Assembly: GCF_001422205.1 (NCBI RefSeq)
Contig: NZ_LMMJ01000008.1
Location: 1 to 52,913 of the forward strand
DNA from: Curtobacterium sp. Leaf261
Lineage (GTDB): Bacteria > Actinomycetota > Actinomycetes > Actinomycetales > Microbacteriaceae
Direction: 5' to 3'
Length of the DNA: 52,913 nt
Part shown: piece by piece, positions 15,837-23,833 of the stretch
Position numbering within the stretch: position 1 is the stretch's first letter
Layout of the letters: every line of letters begins with the position of its first letter
Position numbers and translations under genes: made by a program
The notes under the pieces: model-generated
Told to the model about the DNA's origin: nothing
Database searches by the model: none
What the model saw: only the letters and a program-made list of their open reading frames with translations

Positions 15837-15858
15837 GGCCTGCGAGGATGGATGCACC

Positions 15859-18462
15859 ATGACCGACTCCGCCGCTGCCCCGCTCGCCGCCGCCCTCCCA
15901 CCCGCGGGCGACCCCGACGCGGTCTACCTGGCCTTCGCGGAGTGGGCGGCGGAGTCCGGGCGTCCGCTCTACCCCGCACAGGACGAAGCCGTCATCGAGC
16001 TCGTCTCCGGCGCGAACGTCGTCCTCAGCACGCCGACCGGCACGGGCAAGAGCCTCGTCGCGGCCGGGGCACACTTCGCCGCGATGGCCGAGGGCAAGCG
16101 CTCGTTCTACACGGCCCCGATCAAGGCCCTGGTGTCGGAGAAGTTCTTCCAGCTCGTCGAGCTGTTCGGCCCCGCGAACGTCGGCATGGTCACGGGGGAC
16201 TCCGCGGTGAACGCCGATGCCCCGATCATCTGCTGCACGGCCGAGATCCTCGCGAACCTGGCACTCCGCGAGGGTCCGTCCGCGGACGTCGACGTCGTCG
16301 TGATGGACGAGTTCCACTTCTACGGCGACCAGGACCGCGGCTGGGCGTGGCAGGTGCCGCTGCTCATCCTCGATCGAGCGCAGTTCCTCCTCATGTCGGC
16401 GACCCTCGGCGACGTCACGACCATCGCCGACGACCTGTCCGAGCGGACCGGGCGACCGACCGCGCGCGTGACCGGGGTGTCCCGCCCCGTGCCGCTCGAC
16501 TACGAGTACGTGACGACCCCCGTGCAGGAGACCGTCGAGTCGCTCCTCAGCGACGGCAAGCGGCCGATCTACATCGTGCACTTCGCCCAGGCCGCGGCAC
16601 TCGAGCGGGCGCAGTCCCTGACGAGCATCACCATCGCGTCCCGTGAGCGCCGCGACGACATCGGTGCCGCGATCGCCGGGTTCCGGTTCTCGGCGGGGTT
16701 CGGCCAGACGCTCAACCGGCTCGTCCGGGCGGGCATCGGCGTGCACCACGCGGGGATGCTGCCGAAGTACCGCCGCCTCGTCGAGCAGCTCGCCCAGCGG
16801 GGACTCCTGCCGGTCATCTGCGGGACGGACACCCTGGGTGTCGGGATCAACGTGCCGATCCGCACCGTGCTCCTGACCGGTCTGACGAAGTACGACGGCA
16901 TGCGGATGCGACAGCTCGGGGCGCGTGAGTTCCACCAGATCGCCGGTCGTGCCGGGCGTGCCGGGTACGACACCGAGGGCACGGTCGTCGCCGAGGCGCC
17001 GGAGCACGACATCGAGAACGCACGGGCGGTCGCGAAGGCCGGCGACGACCCGAAGAAGAAGAAGAACATCAAGCGGAAGCGGGCTCCGGAGGGGTTCGTG
17101 TCCTGGGGGCAGCCGTCGTTCGAGCGGCTCATCGGTGCCGAACCGGAGCCGCTCGTGTCGCACCTCACGATGACGCACGCGATGGTGCTGTCCGTGATCG
17201 CACGTGGCGGCGACGTGTTCGAGAACGTCCGGTCCCTCGTGTTCGAGAACCACGAACCCCGCGCGCGGCAGCTCGCGCTCGCGCGACGTGCGCTCGAGAT
17301 CGGACGGACGCTGCTGACCGCAGGCGTGATCGAGCGGGTGCCCGGGGCCGCGTCCGGTACGGACGGTCCCGTCCGGACGGCACTGCCGGGAGGCACGGGG
17401 CCGGCTCCGACGGTCCGGCTCACGATGGACCTGCCGGCCAACTTCGCACTCAACCAGCCGCTCTCGCCGTTCGCGTTCGCCGCCTTCGAACTCCTCGACC
17501 CTGAGTCGCCGTCCTACGCGCTCGACATGGTGTCGATCGTCGAGTCCACGCTGGACGACCCCCGGCAGATCATCGGTGCCCAGCAGTTCAAGGAGCGCGG
17601 CGAGGCCGTGGCTCGGATGAAGCAGGAGGGAATCGAGTACGAGGAGCGGATGGAGCTGCTCGAGGACGTCACGCACCCCAAGCCGCTCGACGAGCTCCTG
17701 ACCGCGGCGTACGAGGCCTACGCCGCGGAACAGCCCTGGGTCCTCGACTTCCGCCTGTCGCCGAAGTCCGTCGTCCGCGACATGTACGAGCGTGCGATGA
17801 CCTTCGGCGAGTTCGTGAAGTTCTACGGGCTCACCCGGTCCGAGGGGCTCGTGCTCCGCTACCTGTCCGACGCGTACCGGACCATGCGGCAGACGATCCC
17901 GTCGGAGTCACGGTCGGACGAGCTCGACGACCTCATCGAGTGGCTCGGCGAGCTCGTCCGGCAGGTCGACTCGTCGCTCGTCGACGAATGGGAGGCGATG
18001 ATCTCCGGGGCCGGTTCCGTCGCCGGACCGGACGAGACCGAGATCCTCCCGCCGGCACCGCCACGGCTCACCTCGAACGTCCGGGCCTTCCGGGTGCTCG
18101 TCCGCAACGAGCTGTTCCGCCGGGTGCAGCTCGCCGCGCTCGACGACGTGGAGGCACTCGGCGCACTCGACAGCGAGGCGGGGTTCGACGCGGACGCATG
18201 GGACACCGTGCTCGAGGAGTACTACGCCGAGCACGACACCATCGGCACGGACGCCGATGCCCGGTCGATGCAGTACCTGATCCTCACCGAGTCGGGCCGG
18301 ACGTGGCACGCGCGGCAGATCTTCGCGGATCCGTCGGACGACAAGGACTTCGGCATCATCGCGTCGATCGACCTCGACGCGTCGGACGAGGCGGGGGAGG
18401 CCGTCGTGCACGTCCGCGAGATCGGCCGGTTCGACGGGTGGACCGAGGTCGACGTCGACTGA
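15859..18462 (+). CDS. DExH-box helicase, Ski2-like, with DUF3516-type C-terminal region
   Basis: An 867-residue ATP-dependent nucleic-acid helicase. TPTGTGKS (58-65) is Walker A, DEFH (150-153) motif II, SAT (180-182) motif III. HHAGMLPKYRRLVEQLAQRG and CGTDTLGVGINVPIRTVLLTGL are motifs IV-V of the Ski2/Mtr4 type, and QIAGRAGRAGYD is motif VI. From about residue 400 the PKKKKNIKRKRAPEGFVSWGQPSFERLI segment and the long acidic tail match the DUF3516 region of actinobacterial helicases. It probably remodels structured RNA or RNA-protein complexes; the substrate is not established. No good Shine-Dalgarno; GGATGGATGCACC precedes the ATG. Confidence 0.88.
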   Translation: MTDSAAAPLAAALPPAGDPDAVYLAFAEWAAESGRPLYPAQDEAVIELVSGANVVLSTPTGTGKSLVAAGAHFAAMAEGKRSFYTAPIKALVSEKFFQLVELFGPANVGMVTGDSAVNADAPIICCTAEILANLALREGPSADVDVVVMDEFHFYGDQDRGWAWQVPLLILDRAQFLLMSATLGDVTTIADDLSERTGRPTARVTGVSRPVPLDYEYVTTPVQETVESLLSDGKRPIYIVHFAQAAALERAQSLTSITIASRERRDDIGAAIAGFRFSAGFGQTLNRLVRAGIGVHHAGMLPKYRRLVEQLAQRGLLPVICGTDTLGVGINVPIRTVLLTGLTKYDGMRMRQLGAREFHQIAGRAGRAGYDTEGTVVAEAPEHDIENARAVAKAGDDPKKKKNIKRKRAPEGFVSWGQPSFERLIGAEPEPLVSHLTMTHAMVLSVIARGGDVFENVRSLVFENHEPRARQLALARRALEIGRTLLTAGVIERVPGAASGTDGPVRTALPGGTGPAPTVRLTMDLPANFALNQPLSPFAFAAFELLDPESPSYALDMVSIVESTLDDPRQIIGAQQFKERGEAVARMKQEGIEYEERMELLEDVTHPKPLDELLTAAYEAYAAEQPWVLDFRLSPKSVVRDMYERAMTFGEFVKFYGLTRSEGLVLRYLSDAYRTMRQTIPSESRSDELDDLIEWLGELVRQVDSSLVDEWEAMISGAGSVAGPDETEILPPAPPRLTSNVRAFRVLVRNELFRRVQLAALDDVEALGALDSEAGFDADAWDTVLEEYYAEHDTIGTDADARSMQYLILTESGRTWHARQIFADPSDDKDFGIIASIDLDASDEAGEAVVHVREIGRFDGWTEVDVD

Positions 18463-18485
18463 GCGGGTGCACGCTCGCGGGCCGC

Positions 18486-18491
18486 TAGCGT
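18486..18491 (+). promoter_or_regulatory. -10 box of a leaderless gene (TAGCGT)
   Basis: TAGCGT ends 6 bases before the ATG at 18498, and no Shine-Dalgarno is visible. Confidence 0.55.
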
Positions 18492-18497
18492 TGGCGG

Positions 18498-18914
18498 ATG
18501 CCCTGGGACGTCCTGCACGATGGTCCGCTCGAGCGCGCTGAGCTGCTCGACCTCTACGCGTCGGTCGGATGGTCCGCGTACACCCGCGATCCGGAGCTGC
18601 TGGTCCGCGCGCTCGACGGTTCCTCGGCGGTGTTCACGGTCCGCGATGGTGACGTGCTCGTCGGCCTCGCTCGGGTCCTGACCGACGGGGCGACGATCGT
18701 GTACCTCCAGGACGTGCTCGTCCGCCCGTCGCACCATCGTCGTGGCGTCGGCGCCAGGCTCGTCGACGCGGTCCTCGCGGAGTACTCCCACGTCCGTCAG
18801 CTGGTGCTGATCACCGACGCCGAGCCGGGGCAGCGGTCGTTCTACGAGTCGCGCGGCCTCGTCGAGGTGCACGATGCGGACCCGGCCCTGCGGGCGTTCG
18901 TCCGGCTCGGGTGA
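18498..18914 (+). CDS. GNAT family N-acetyltransferase
   Basis: A 138-residue acetyltransferase. VYLQDVLVRPSHHRRGVGARLVDAVL (about 75-100) is motif A with the acetyl-CoA loop R-x-x-G-x-G (RRGVGA), and GQRSFYESRGLVEV (about 116-130) is the motif B end typical of small GNATs. Length is that of a single minimal domain. It is cytosolic and the acceptor is unknown. It follows the helicase by 35 bases but has its own leaderless-type promoter. Confidence 0.88.
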   Translation: MPWDVLHDGPLERAELLDLYASVGWSAYTRDPELLVRALDGSSAVFTVRDGDVLVGLARVLTDGATIVYLQDVLVRPSHHRRGVGARLVDAVLAEYSHVRQLVLITDAEPGQRSFYESRGLVEVHDADPALRAFVRLG

Positions 18915-18944
18915 ACTGACCGGCCCTCGATCTGCCGCGACGTG

Positions 18945-18950
18945 TACCGT
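18945..18950 (+). promoter_or_regulatory. -10 box (TACCGT)
   Basis: TACCGT lies 27 bases upstream of the ATG at 18978. That leaves a short leader carrying GAAGGG. Confidence 0.4.
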
Positions 18951-18977
18951 CCTGAGCAGTCTTCGAAGGGACTCCCC

Positions 18978-19229
18978 ATGCGCATCGGCTCCAGCATCGC
19001 CCTCATCGTGATCGGCGCGATCGTCGCGTTCGCCCTCGACATCCAGGTCTCCGGCATCGACCTCCGCCTCATCGGGTACATCCTGATGGCCGCGGGCATC
19101 GTGCTCCTCATCATCAGCCTCGCCGTCGGGTTCGGCGGCCGCCGGACCTCCACCACGACGCGCTCGGGCATCGACCCGGCGTCCGGTGAGCAGATCACGC
19201 GCCAGGAACGCCGCGACGGCACCTACTGA
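18978..19229 (+). CDS. small membrane protein, DUF6458-like
   Basis: An 83-residue protein with two membrane helices: GSSIALIVIGAIVAFAL (3-19), and IGYILMAAGIVLLIISLAVGF starting at about residue 32. A short basic, Arg/Thr-rich cytosolic tail follows. This is the pattern of the DUF6458 family common in Microbacteriaceae and Micrococcales. GAAGGG with a 7-base spacer fixes the start. Function unknown. Confidence 0.75.
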   Translation: MRIGSSIALIVIGAIVAFALDIQVSGIDLRLIGYILMAAGIVLLIISLAVGFGGRRTSTTTRSGIDPASGEQITRQERRDGTY

Positions 19230-19266
19230 TCGCGCTGGCGAGGCTGTGGTCCTCGCCTGGGGTTGA

Positions 19267-19791
19267 TCAGAACAGGGTTGCCGGCGGCGGGGTCGGTGCT
19301 GCCGGTTCTGCAGGTTCGCTGACCTCGACGCCCGGCCACCCGGGACCGCTCGGAACCTCGGTGCGCTGCTGGTACGCGGTCGCTGCTCCGCGTGCCCGGA
19401 CGTCGGCGGCCTCGTTCATCTCGTGGCCGACGTGTCCGCGGACCCACTCGAACCGGACCTGACGACCCTGGAGCTCGGCGTCGAGCTCCTTGATGATCTC
19501 GACGTTCAGCACCGGCTTGCCGTCGGCCTTCCGCCAGCCCTTGCGCTTCCAGCCGGCGAGCCACTCGGTGCACGCCTTGATCGCGTACTGGCTGTCGCAG
19601 AGGATGTGCAGGGGTTCGCCGGTGTCCTTCGTGGCGCGGAGGAGCTGCAGCACCGCCGTGAGCTCGCCCTGGTTGTTCGTGGCGTTCGGCCAGCCGCCGG
19701 CAGCCCAGCGGTCGTCGTCCACGTACCAGGCCCAGCCTGCGGGGCCGGGGTTGCCGAGGGCGGATCCGTCAGCGGCGGCAAGGATCGTCAC
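19267..19791 (-). CDS. rnhA: ribonuclease HI
   Basis: A 174-residue RNase H that cuts the RNA strand of RNA-DNA hybrids using two metal ions. All active-site residues are present: Asp8 (AAADGSALGNPGPAGW), Glu43 (NNQGELTAV), Asp66 (ILCDSQYA), His120 (WVRGHVGH) and Asp130 (NEAADVRARG). The catalytic domain ends near residue 135, and an extra Pro/Glu-rich tail of about 40 residues follows. The start is GTG 19791, preceded by GGAGG with a 6-base spacer; a longer upstream frame has no support. It converges on the DUF6458-like gene. Confidence 0.93.
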   Translation of the reverse strand: MTILAAADGSALGNPGPAGWAWYVDDDRWAAGGWPNATNNQGELTAVLQLLRATKDTGEPLHILCDSQYAIKACTEWLAGWKRKGWRKADGKPVLNVEIIKELDAELQGRQVRFEWVRGHVGHEMNEAADVRARGAATAYQQRTEVPSGPGWPGVEVSEPAEPAAPTPPPATLF

Positions 19792-19931
19792 GGAGTACCT
19801 CCAGGTGTTCGCGAGTGCCGGACAACGGTACCGGACCCCACGGAGTGGAGATCGCCGATGCCGGCCGGCTGTGGACGAGACTCCCCGTCGCCGCCATGGA
19901 CGCAGCTGTGAACCAGGACCTGCCGAGCGCA

Positions 19932-19937
19932 TACCGT
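19932..19937 (+). promoter_or_regulatory. -10 box (TACCGT)
   Basis: TACCGT lies upstream of the gene at 19965, with GAGAGG in the short leader. Confidence 0.4.
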
Positions 19938-19964
19938 CCAGGCAAGACCGACGAGAGGACCACC

Positions 19965-20279
19965 ATGACCGACGAACGAGGACCCGCCGAGCGCCTGCAG
20001 GACGCAGCCACGGAGCACGACCCGCACGGCGAGAGCGCCACGGAGCAGCGCGAGGACGCCACGAGCTACAGCCCGTCGAGCGAGCGGGAGACCGAGGCCT
20101 CGCAGACCCTGCAGCGTGACGACGACGACCTCAGCGCCGACGGCATCGACCCCTCGCGGGTGGTCGCGGCACCCGGCACGGGCGGCGCGGACGACGCCGG
20201 TGACGTCGAGCCGGAGCCCGGGGACCTCAACCTGCCGTGGCAGTCCGAGTCCGACCGCGAGGACACCGCCCGCTCCTGA
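19965..20279 (+). CDS. hypothetical acidic low-complexity protein
   Basis: A 104-residue protein rich in Asp, Glu, Ser and Thr, with no hydrophobic core and no known domain; it is likely intrinsically disordered. It contains RDDDDLSADGIDPSRVV near the middle and ends ...LPWQSESDREDTARS. GAGAGG before the ATG and a -10 box at 19932 support expression. I do not recognise it. The gene is followed by a long hairpin. Confidence 0.6.
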   Translation: MTDERGPAERLQDAATEHDPHGESATEQREDATSYSPSSERETEASQTLQRDDDDLSADGIDPSRVVAAPGTGGADDAGDVEPEPGDLNLPWQSESDREDTARS

Positions 20280-20318
20280 GGCCGGGTCCGACCGGTTCGC
20301 TGACCAGTCCGACCGGTT

Positions 20319-20381
20319 CTGCCCCAGGGGGCGTCATCTGTGCCAGGGAGTCCCTGGGCCAGTTGACGCTCCCTGGGGCAG
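20319..20381. terminator. long imperfect hairpin between convergent genes
   Basis: About 31-bp arms meet at a single central base (20350). The outer CTGCCCCAGGG and inner CCAGGGA/TCCCTGG are perfect. It serves the genes ending at 20279 (+) and 20397 (-). Confidence 0.8.
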
Positions 20382-20396
20382 GACCGATCCGGGCCC

Positions 20397-21230
20397 CTAC
20401 GACACCTCGTCCGGGTGCGACCCCGTCCGGTCGCCCGTCTCCAGCTCGGCGATGGCGTCGATGTCGTCCACGGAGAGCTCGAACCCGGCGACGTCGATGT
20501 TCTCCGCGATGCGCGAGGGCGTCACGGACTTCGGCAGCACGACGACCCCCTGCTGCACGTTCCAGCGCACGAGCACCTGGGCGACCGAGACGCCGTGCCG
20601 GTGGGCGATGCGCTCGAGCACCGGCTCCGCCACGAGCCGCCCCCGACCGAGCGGCGACCACGCCGAGGTGACGATCCCGAGGGTGGCGTGGAACTCCATC
20701 AGCGAGCGCTGCGGCAGCCACGGGTGCCGTTCGACCTGGTTCACGACCGGCACGACCCCGGTCTCGTCGACGAGCCGCTGCAGGTGCGGGACCTGGAAGT
20801 TCGAGACGCCGATCGAGGTCGCGCGCCCCTCCTCGTACAGCCGACCGAGCGCACGCCATGTGTCGACGTAGCGGTCGTTCGCGGCGGCGGGCCAGTGGAT
20901 GAGGTACAGGTCGACCCGATCGAGGCCGAGCCGATCGAGCGATCCGTCGAACGCCCGCAGTGTCTCGTCCTGACCCTGGTGCGTGTTCCACACCTTGGTG
21001 GTGACGAACAGCTCGTCGCGCGGTACTCCGGACGCCCGGACCGCACGGCCGACCCCGGCCTCGTTCCCGTACATCTCGGCGGTGTCGACGTGGCGGTAGC
21101 CGCTCGCGATCGCCGTCTGCACCGCGGTCTCGGCCGACTCGTCGTCGACCTTGTAGACACCGAACCCGATCGACGGGATCGCCCCGCCGTCGAGGAGCGC
21201 GACCGACGGGACTGCGGTGGGATCGACCAT
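20397..21230 (-). CDS. aldo/keto reductase
   Basis: A 277-residue NADPH-dependent TIM-barrel oxidoreductase. The catalytic tetrad is complete: Asp49 and Tyr54 (HVDTAEMYGNE), Lys79 (TTKVWN) and His112 (LIHWP). GIVTSAWSPLGRGRL and VLPKSVTPSRIAENIDVAGFELS are the cofactor-binding loops of the 2,5-diketo-D-gluconate reductase/AKR5-like bacterial group. The natural substrate is unknown. ATG 21230 is chosen because upstream codons do not resemble the family. There is no strong Shine-Dalgarno; CAGCAT six bases before the ATG may be a weak -10 box. Confidence 0.9.
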   Translation of the reverse strand: MVDPTAVPSVALLDGGAIPSIGFGVYKVDDESAETAVQTAIASGYRHVDTAEMYGNEAGVGRAVRASGVPRDELFVTTKVWNTHQGQDETLRAFDGSLDRLGLDRVDLYLIHWPAAANDRYVDTWRALGRLYEEGRATSIGVSNFQVPHLQRLVDETGVVPVVNQVERHPWLPQRSLMEFHATLGIVTSAWSPLGRGRLVAEPVLERIAHRHGVSVAQVLVRWNVQQGVVVLPKSVTPSRIAENIDVAGFELSVDDIDAIAELETGDRTGSHPDEVS

Positions 21231-21270
21231 GTCCCCATGCTGCCGTGCCGCGGCGGCCTGCGCACGCCGA

Positions 21271-21288
21271 CCCGTGCCTCCCGTCCGG
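21271..21288. repeat. half copy of the palindromic repeat family
   Basis: CCCGTGCCTCCCGTCCGG matches the right arm of the family; no left arm precedes it. It lies between the reductase start and the MFS stop. Confidence 0.5.
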
Positions 21289-21375
21289 CAGGCGGTCGCG
21301 ACCGCACCGGTTCGGGACACCCGGTCGTGTTCGTTCGTGGGCCCGATGTCCCGAACCGGTGGGGGAGGCCGGGTG

Positions 21376-22584
21376 TCAGGTGGTGGGGATGTTCACCGGC
21401 TCGGTGTCTGGGATCGGGCTCGCGTCACGCCCTCGGAGGTCGGGCAGCCAGCGCCGCGCACCGAACGGCACCACCACGCCGATGAGTGCCGCTGCCGCTG
21501 CCACCAGGAGTCCACCGGTGGGGCCGTTCGCGTCGATGAGGAACCCGGCGAACGCGGACCCGAGTGCGGCGCCCATGAGCTGGCCGGTCCCCATCCAGCC
21601 GTACGCCTCCGCCGTGTCGCTGAACTTGACCGTTGCGGAGACCGACCCGAACATCACCGCGAGCGCCGGAGCGATCCCGACGCCGGCGATGACGAGCGCG
21701 AAGCTCAGCCAGAAGAAGCCGGTGTTGCCGGTCGCCAGGACGAGGCCGACGAACACGACGCCCATCCGGAGCCACAGTGCGTTCGGGGTGATCGGACGGT
21801 GGCCGAACGTGAGTCCGCCCGCGAGCGAGCCGATCGCGAAGACGGCGAGCACGATGCCGGCGTTCGGGCTGCCTTCGCCGAAGACGCTCGTGACCGCCGC
21901 CTCGACCGCGGCACACGCCCCGATGAGCAGGAAGCCGGTGAAGGTGGTGACGAGGACGGCCGGGCGGCGGAGCACCACGCCGAACCGCCGCTTGGACCGG
22001 GGGATGCGCACCCGGCCGAGCTCGGGGGAGGCGATGAACCACACGCCGCCGATGAGCAGGAACACCATCGCGAGGACGATCGCCTGGACGGTGCCGATCT
22101 GGGTGGCCACGAACGTGGTGATGACCGGGCCCGCGACCCAGATGAGCTCCTGCGCGGACGCGTCGAGGGAGAACAGGGGCGTCAGCTGCCCGGACGTCAC
22201 CATCTTCGGGTAGATCGTCCGGACCGCGGGCTGGACGGGCGGCACCGCGAGGCCCCCGACGAACCCGATGACGATGTACAGCCAGAGCGGCATGAGCACG
22301 AACGCGATGACGCCCATGGTCACGAAGGCCACGACGCTCGTCAGGATGAGGACCGGGCGCATGCCCCACTGCCCCATCCAGCGGCTCGTCAGCGGCCCCG
22401 AGATCGCCTGCCCGATGCTCGACACCGCGAGCACGGTGCCCGCTGCTCCGTACGAGTGGAAGATGTGCTCGACGTGCAGCAGGTAGGCGAGCGAGAGCAT
22501 GCCGAACGGGAAGCGTGCGGTGAGCTGGGCGGCGATCACACGACCGACGCCGGGGGTCCGTAGCAGGCTGCCGTATGCGCTCAC
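21376..22584 (-). CDS. MFS transporter
   Basis: A 402-residue major facilitator with 12 predicted membrane segments. The first half has QLTARFPFGMLSLAYLLHVE and SSIGQAISGPLTSRWMGQWGMRPVL (motif A position, degenerate). FVGGLAVPPVQPAVRTIYPKMV is a conserved loop of the small MFS subfamily seen in actinobacterial genomes. The second half has SPNAGIVLAVFAIGSLAGGLTFG. Substrate unknown; the plan resembles YcaD/exporter-like proteins. The start is GTG 22584 with a leaderless-type promoter; the longer frame upstream is Arg-rich and unsupported. Confidence 0.84.
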   Translation of the reverse strand: MSAYGSLLRTPGVGRVIAAQLTARFPFGMLSLAYLLHVEHIFHSYGAAGTVLAVSSIGQAISGPLTSRWMGQWGMRPVLILTSVVAFVTMGVIAFVLMPLWLYIVIGFVGGLAVPPVQPAVRTIYPKMVTSGQLTPLFSLDASAQELIWVAGPVITTFVATQIGTVQAIVLAMVFLLIGGVWFIASPELGRVRIPRSKRRFGVVLRRPAVLVTTFTGFLLIGACAAVEAAVTSVFGEGSPNAGIVLAVFAIGSLAGGLTFGHRPITPNALWLRMGVVFVGLVLATGNTGFFWLSFALVIAGVGIAPALAVMFGSVSATVKFSDTAEAYGWMGTGQLMGAALGSAFAGFLIDANGPTGGLLVAAAAALIGVVVPFGARRWLPDLRGRDASPIPDTEPVNIPTT

Positions 22585-22590
22585 CCGCCA

Positions 22591-22596
22591 AGTGTA
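22591..22596 (-). promoter_or_regulatory. -10 box of a leaderless gene (TACACT)
   Basis: On the minus strand TACACT is followed by TGGCGG and then the GTG start at 22584. Confidence 0.6.
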
Positions 22597-22859
22597 CGGA
22601 CCGGGCGGACCGCTCCGGGAGGGGGTGTGGACTGCCACGTCGCGCGCGGTTCGACCACCTCCAGAACGGGGGTCGGCGCGTCGTTCCGCGCCGCGTCGCG
22701 ACACGCCGGGGCGTCAATCCCACACCCTGTGGAACCGGACCTCCACAGCTGTGCAGAAGTGTCGGTGGTGCGCGCGACAATGGCGGAAACACGGGGCTTC
22801 GCGGCCGTCGTGCGACTGTCCACACTGTGGGAACGGTTGTGGAGAACTACAGGGGTGTA

Positions 22860-22875
22860 ACACTTCCTCTTGTGG
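22860..22875 (+). promoter_or_regulatory. NrdR box 1 (candidate)
   Basis: ACACTTCCTCTTGTGG matches the NrdR consensus acaCwAtATaTwGtgt at 11 of 16 positions. It starts 32 bp before box 2, the classic three-turn spacing. Confidence 0.7.
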
Positions 22876-22891
22876 TCGCTTCCGGTGGCAG

Positions 22892-22907
22892 GCACAAGAT
22901 GTAGTAT
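22892..22907 (+). promoter_or_regulatory. NrdR box 2 (candidate) overlapping the -10 box
   Basis: GCACAAGATGTAGTAT matches the NrdR consensus at 12 of 16 positions, and its right end contains TAGTAT (22902-22907), a good -10 box. NrdR bound here would block RNA polymerase when dATP is high (family knowledge). Confidence 0.75.
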
Positions 22908-23049
22908 CGACAAGCCGAACGAGCACAGCCCGCTTCGGCCCCCTCGGGCTCCTCGGGAGCGCCGACACGGACACACAGAAGCACCCACCACAACACCGCA
23001 TCACCACACGGACGAGCGCGACGCGTTCGACCGAGATTCAGGGGAGATC

Positions 23050-23283
23050 ATGGCCGTCACCGTCTACACCAAGCCGTCCTGCGTCCAGTGCACCGCGACC
23101 TACCGCGCGCTCGACAACAAGGGCATCGAGTACGAGATCCACGACGTCTCCACCGACGACGCGGCACTCGAGCACGTCAAGAGCCTCGGGTACCTCCAGG
23201 CCCCCGTCGTCGTGACGGATGACGACCACTGGTCCGGCTTCCGTCCGGACAAGATCGCCGGCCTCGCCGCCGAGCTCGCCTGA
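23050..23283 (+). CDS. nrdH: NrdH-redoxin (glutaredoxin-like electron donor)
   Basis: A 77-residue thioredoxin-fold protein that passes electrons from thioredoxin reductase to class Ib ribonucleotide reductase. The active-site pair is Cys11-VQ-Cys14 (YTKPSCVQCTATYRAL). APVVVTDDDHWSGFRPDKI has the cis-Pro segment and the WSGFRPD motif that marks NrdH. It is the first gene of nrdHIEF. GGGGAG lies 3 bases before the ATG. The stop codon begins a 16-bp tandem array. Confidence 0.96.
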   Translation: MAVTVYTKPSCVQCTATYRALDNKGIEYEIHDVSTDDAALEHVKSLGYLQAPVVVTDDDHWSGFRPDKIAGLAAELA

Positions 23284-23344
23284 CCTCTCCGGCAACTGAC
23301 CTCTCGGGCAACTGACCCTTCCGGTCACTGACCCTTCCGGCGAT
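23281..23344. repeat. 16-bp repeat carrying the stop codon (4 copies)
   Basis: TGACCTCTCCGGCAAC and variants start at 23281, 23297, 23313 and 23329. The first TGA is the nrdH stop; the next two lie in the other two frames. The array fills half of the nrdH-nrdI gap. Confidence 0.85.
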
Positions 23345-23416
23345 GCGTGCGGGTCGCACTCCGTCCCGAGTGCGGCTCCGCACGACAGCAGCAGGAACAG
23401 CACCAGGAGGCACGGC

Positions 23417-23833
23417 ATGAGCAACCTCGTGTTCTTCTCGAGCGTCTCCGAGAACACCGCGCGCTTCGTGGCGAAGCTCGGGCGACCGGCTGACCGGATC
23501 CCGCTCTACCCGAAGGAACCGCCCCTGGTGGTCGACGAGCCGTACGTGCTCGTCCTCCCGACCTACGGCGGCGGGAACGGCGACGGCGCCGTCCCCAAGC
23601 AGGTCATCACCTTCCTCAACAACGAGCACAACCGGTCGTTGATCCGCGGCGTCATCGTCGGCGGCAACACCAACTTCGGCGCGGCCTACGGGTTGGCCGG
23701 CGACGTCGTGGCACGCAAGTGCCACGTGCCGGTGCTCTACAGATTCGAACTCTTCGGAACGCCTGACGACGTGCAGGCGGTCAACACAGGATTGGAAGCA
23801 TTTTGGACGCAGCAGTTGCAGACGTCGATCTGA
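23417..23833 (+). CDS. nrdI: NrdI flavodoxin-like protein
   Basis: A 138-residue flavodoxin-fold protein that delivers oxidant to NrdF to build the dimanganese-tyrosyl radical cofactor. [17 protein letters not shown] (residues 6-22) is the FMN phosphate loop, [19 protein letters not shown] the glycine-rich flavin loop that is diagnostic of NrdI, and [18 protein letters not shown] the third flavin-contact loop. AGGAGG precedes the ATG. The 3' end overlaps nrdE by 31 bases. Confidence 0.95.
   Translation: MSNLVFFSSVSENTARFVAKLGRPADRIPLYPKEPPLVVDEPYVLVLPTYGGGNGDGAVPKQVITFLNNEHNRSLIRGVIVGGNTNFGAAYGLAGDVVARKCHVPVLYRFELFGTPDDVQAVNTGLEAFWTQQLQTSI

Larger units (their letters stand above)
22585..23049. 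other. 465-base regulatory region of the nrd operon
   Basis: No gene. It contains the MFS promoter, a set of CCACA/TGTGG motifs (22727-22846), two NrdR-type boxes (22860-22907), a -10 box and a leader of about 135 bases before nrdH. Confidence 0.7.

Noticed and set aside
22727..22846. Replication origin from clustered DnaA-like boxes
   Set aside because: Neither dnaA, dnaN, gyrB nor an AT-rich unwinding element is nearby; regulation of nrd is the simpler reading.
22908..23049. Riboswitch in the nrd leader
   Set aside because: No cobalamin or other known aptamer core is visible; class Ib operons are normally controlled by NrdR.
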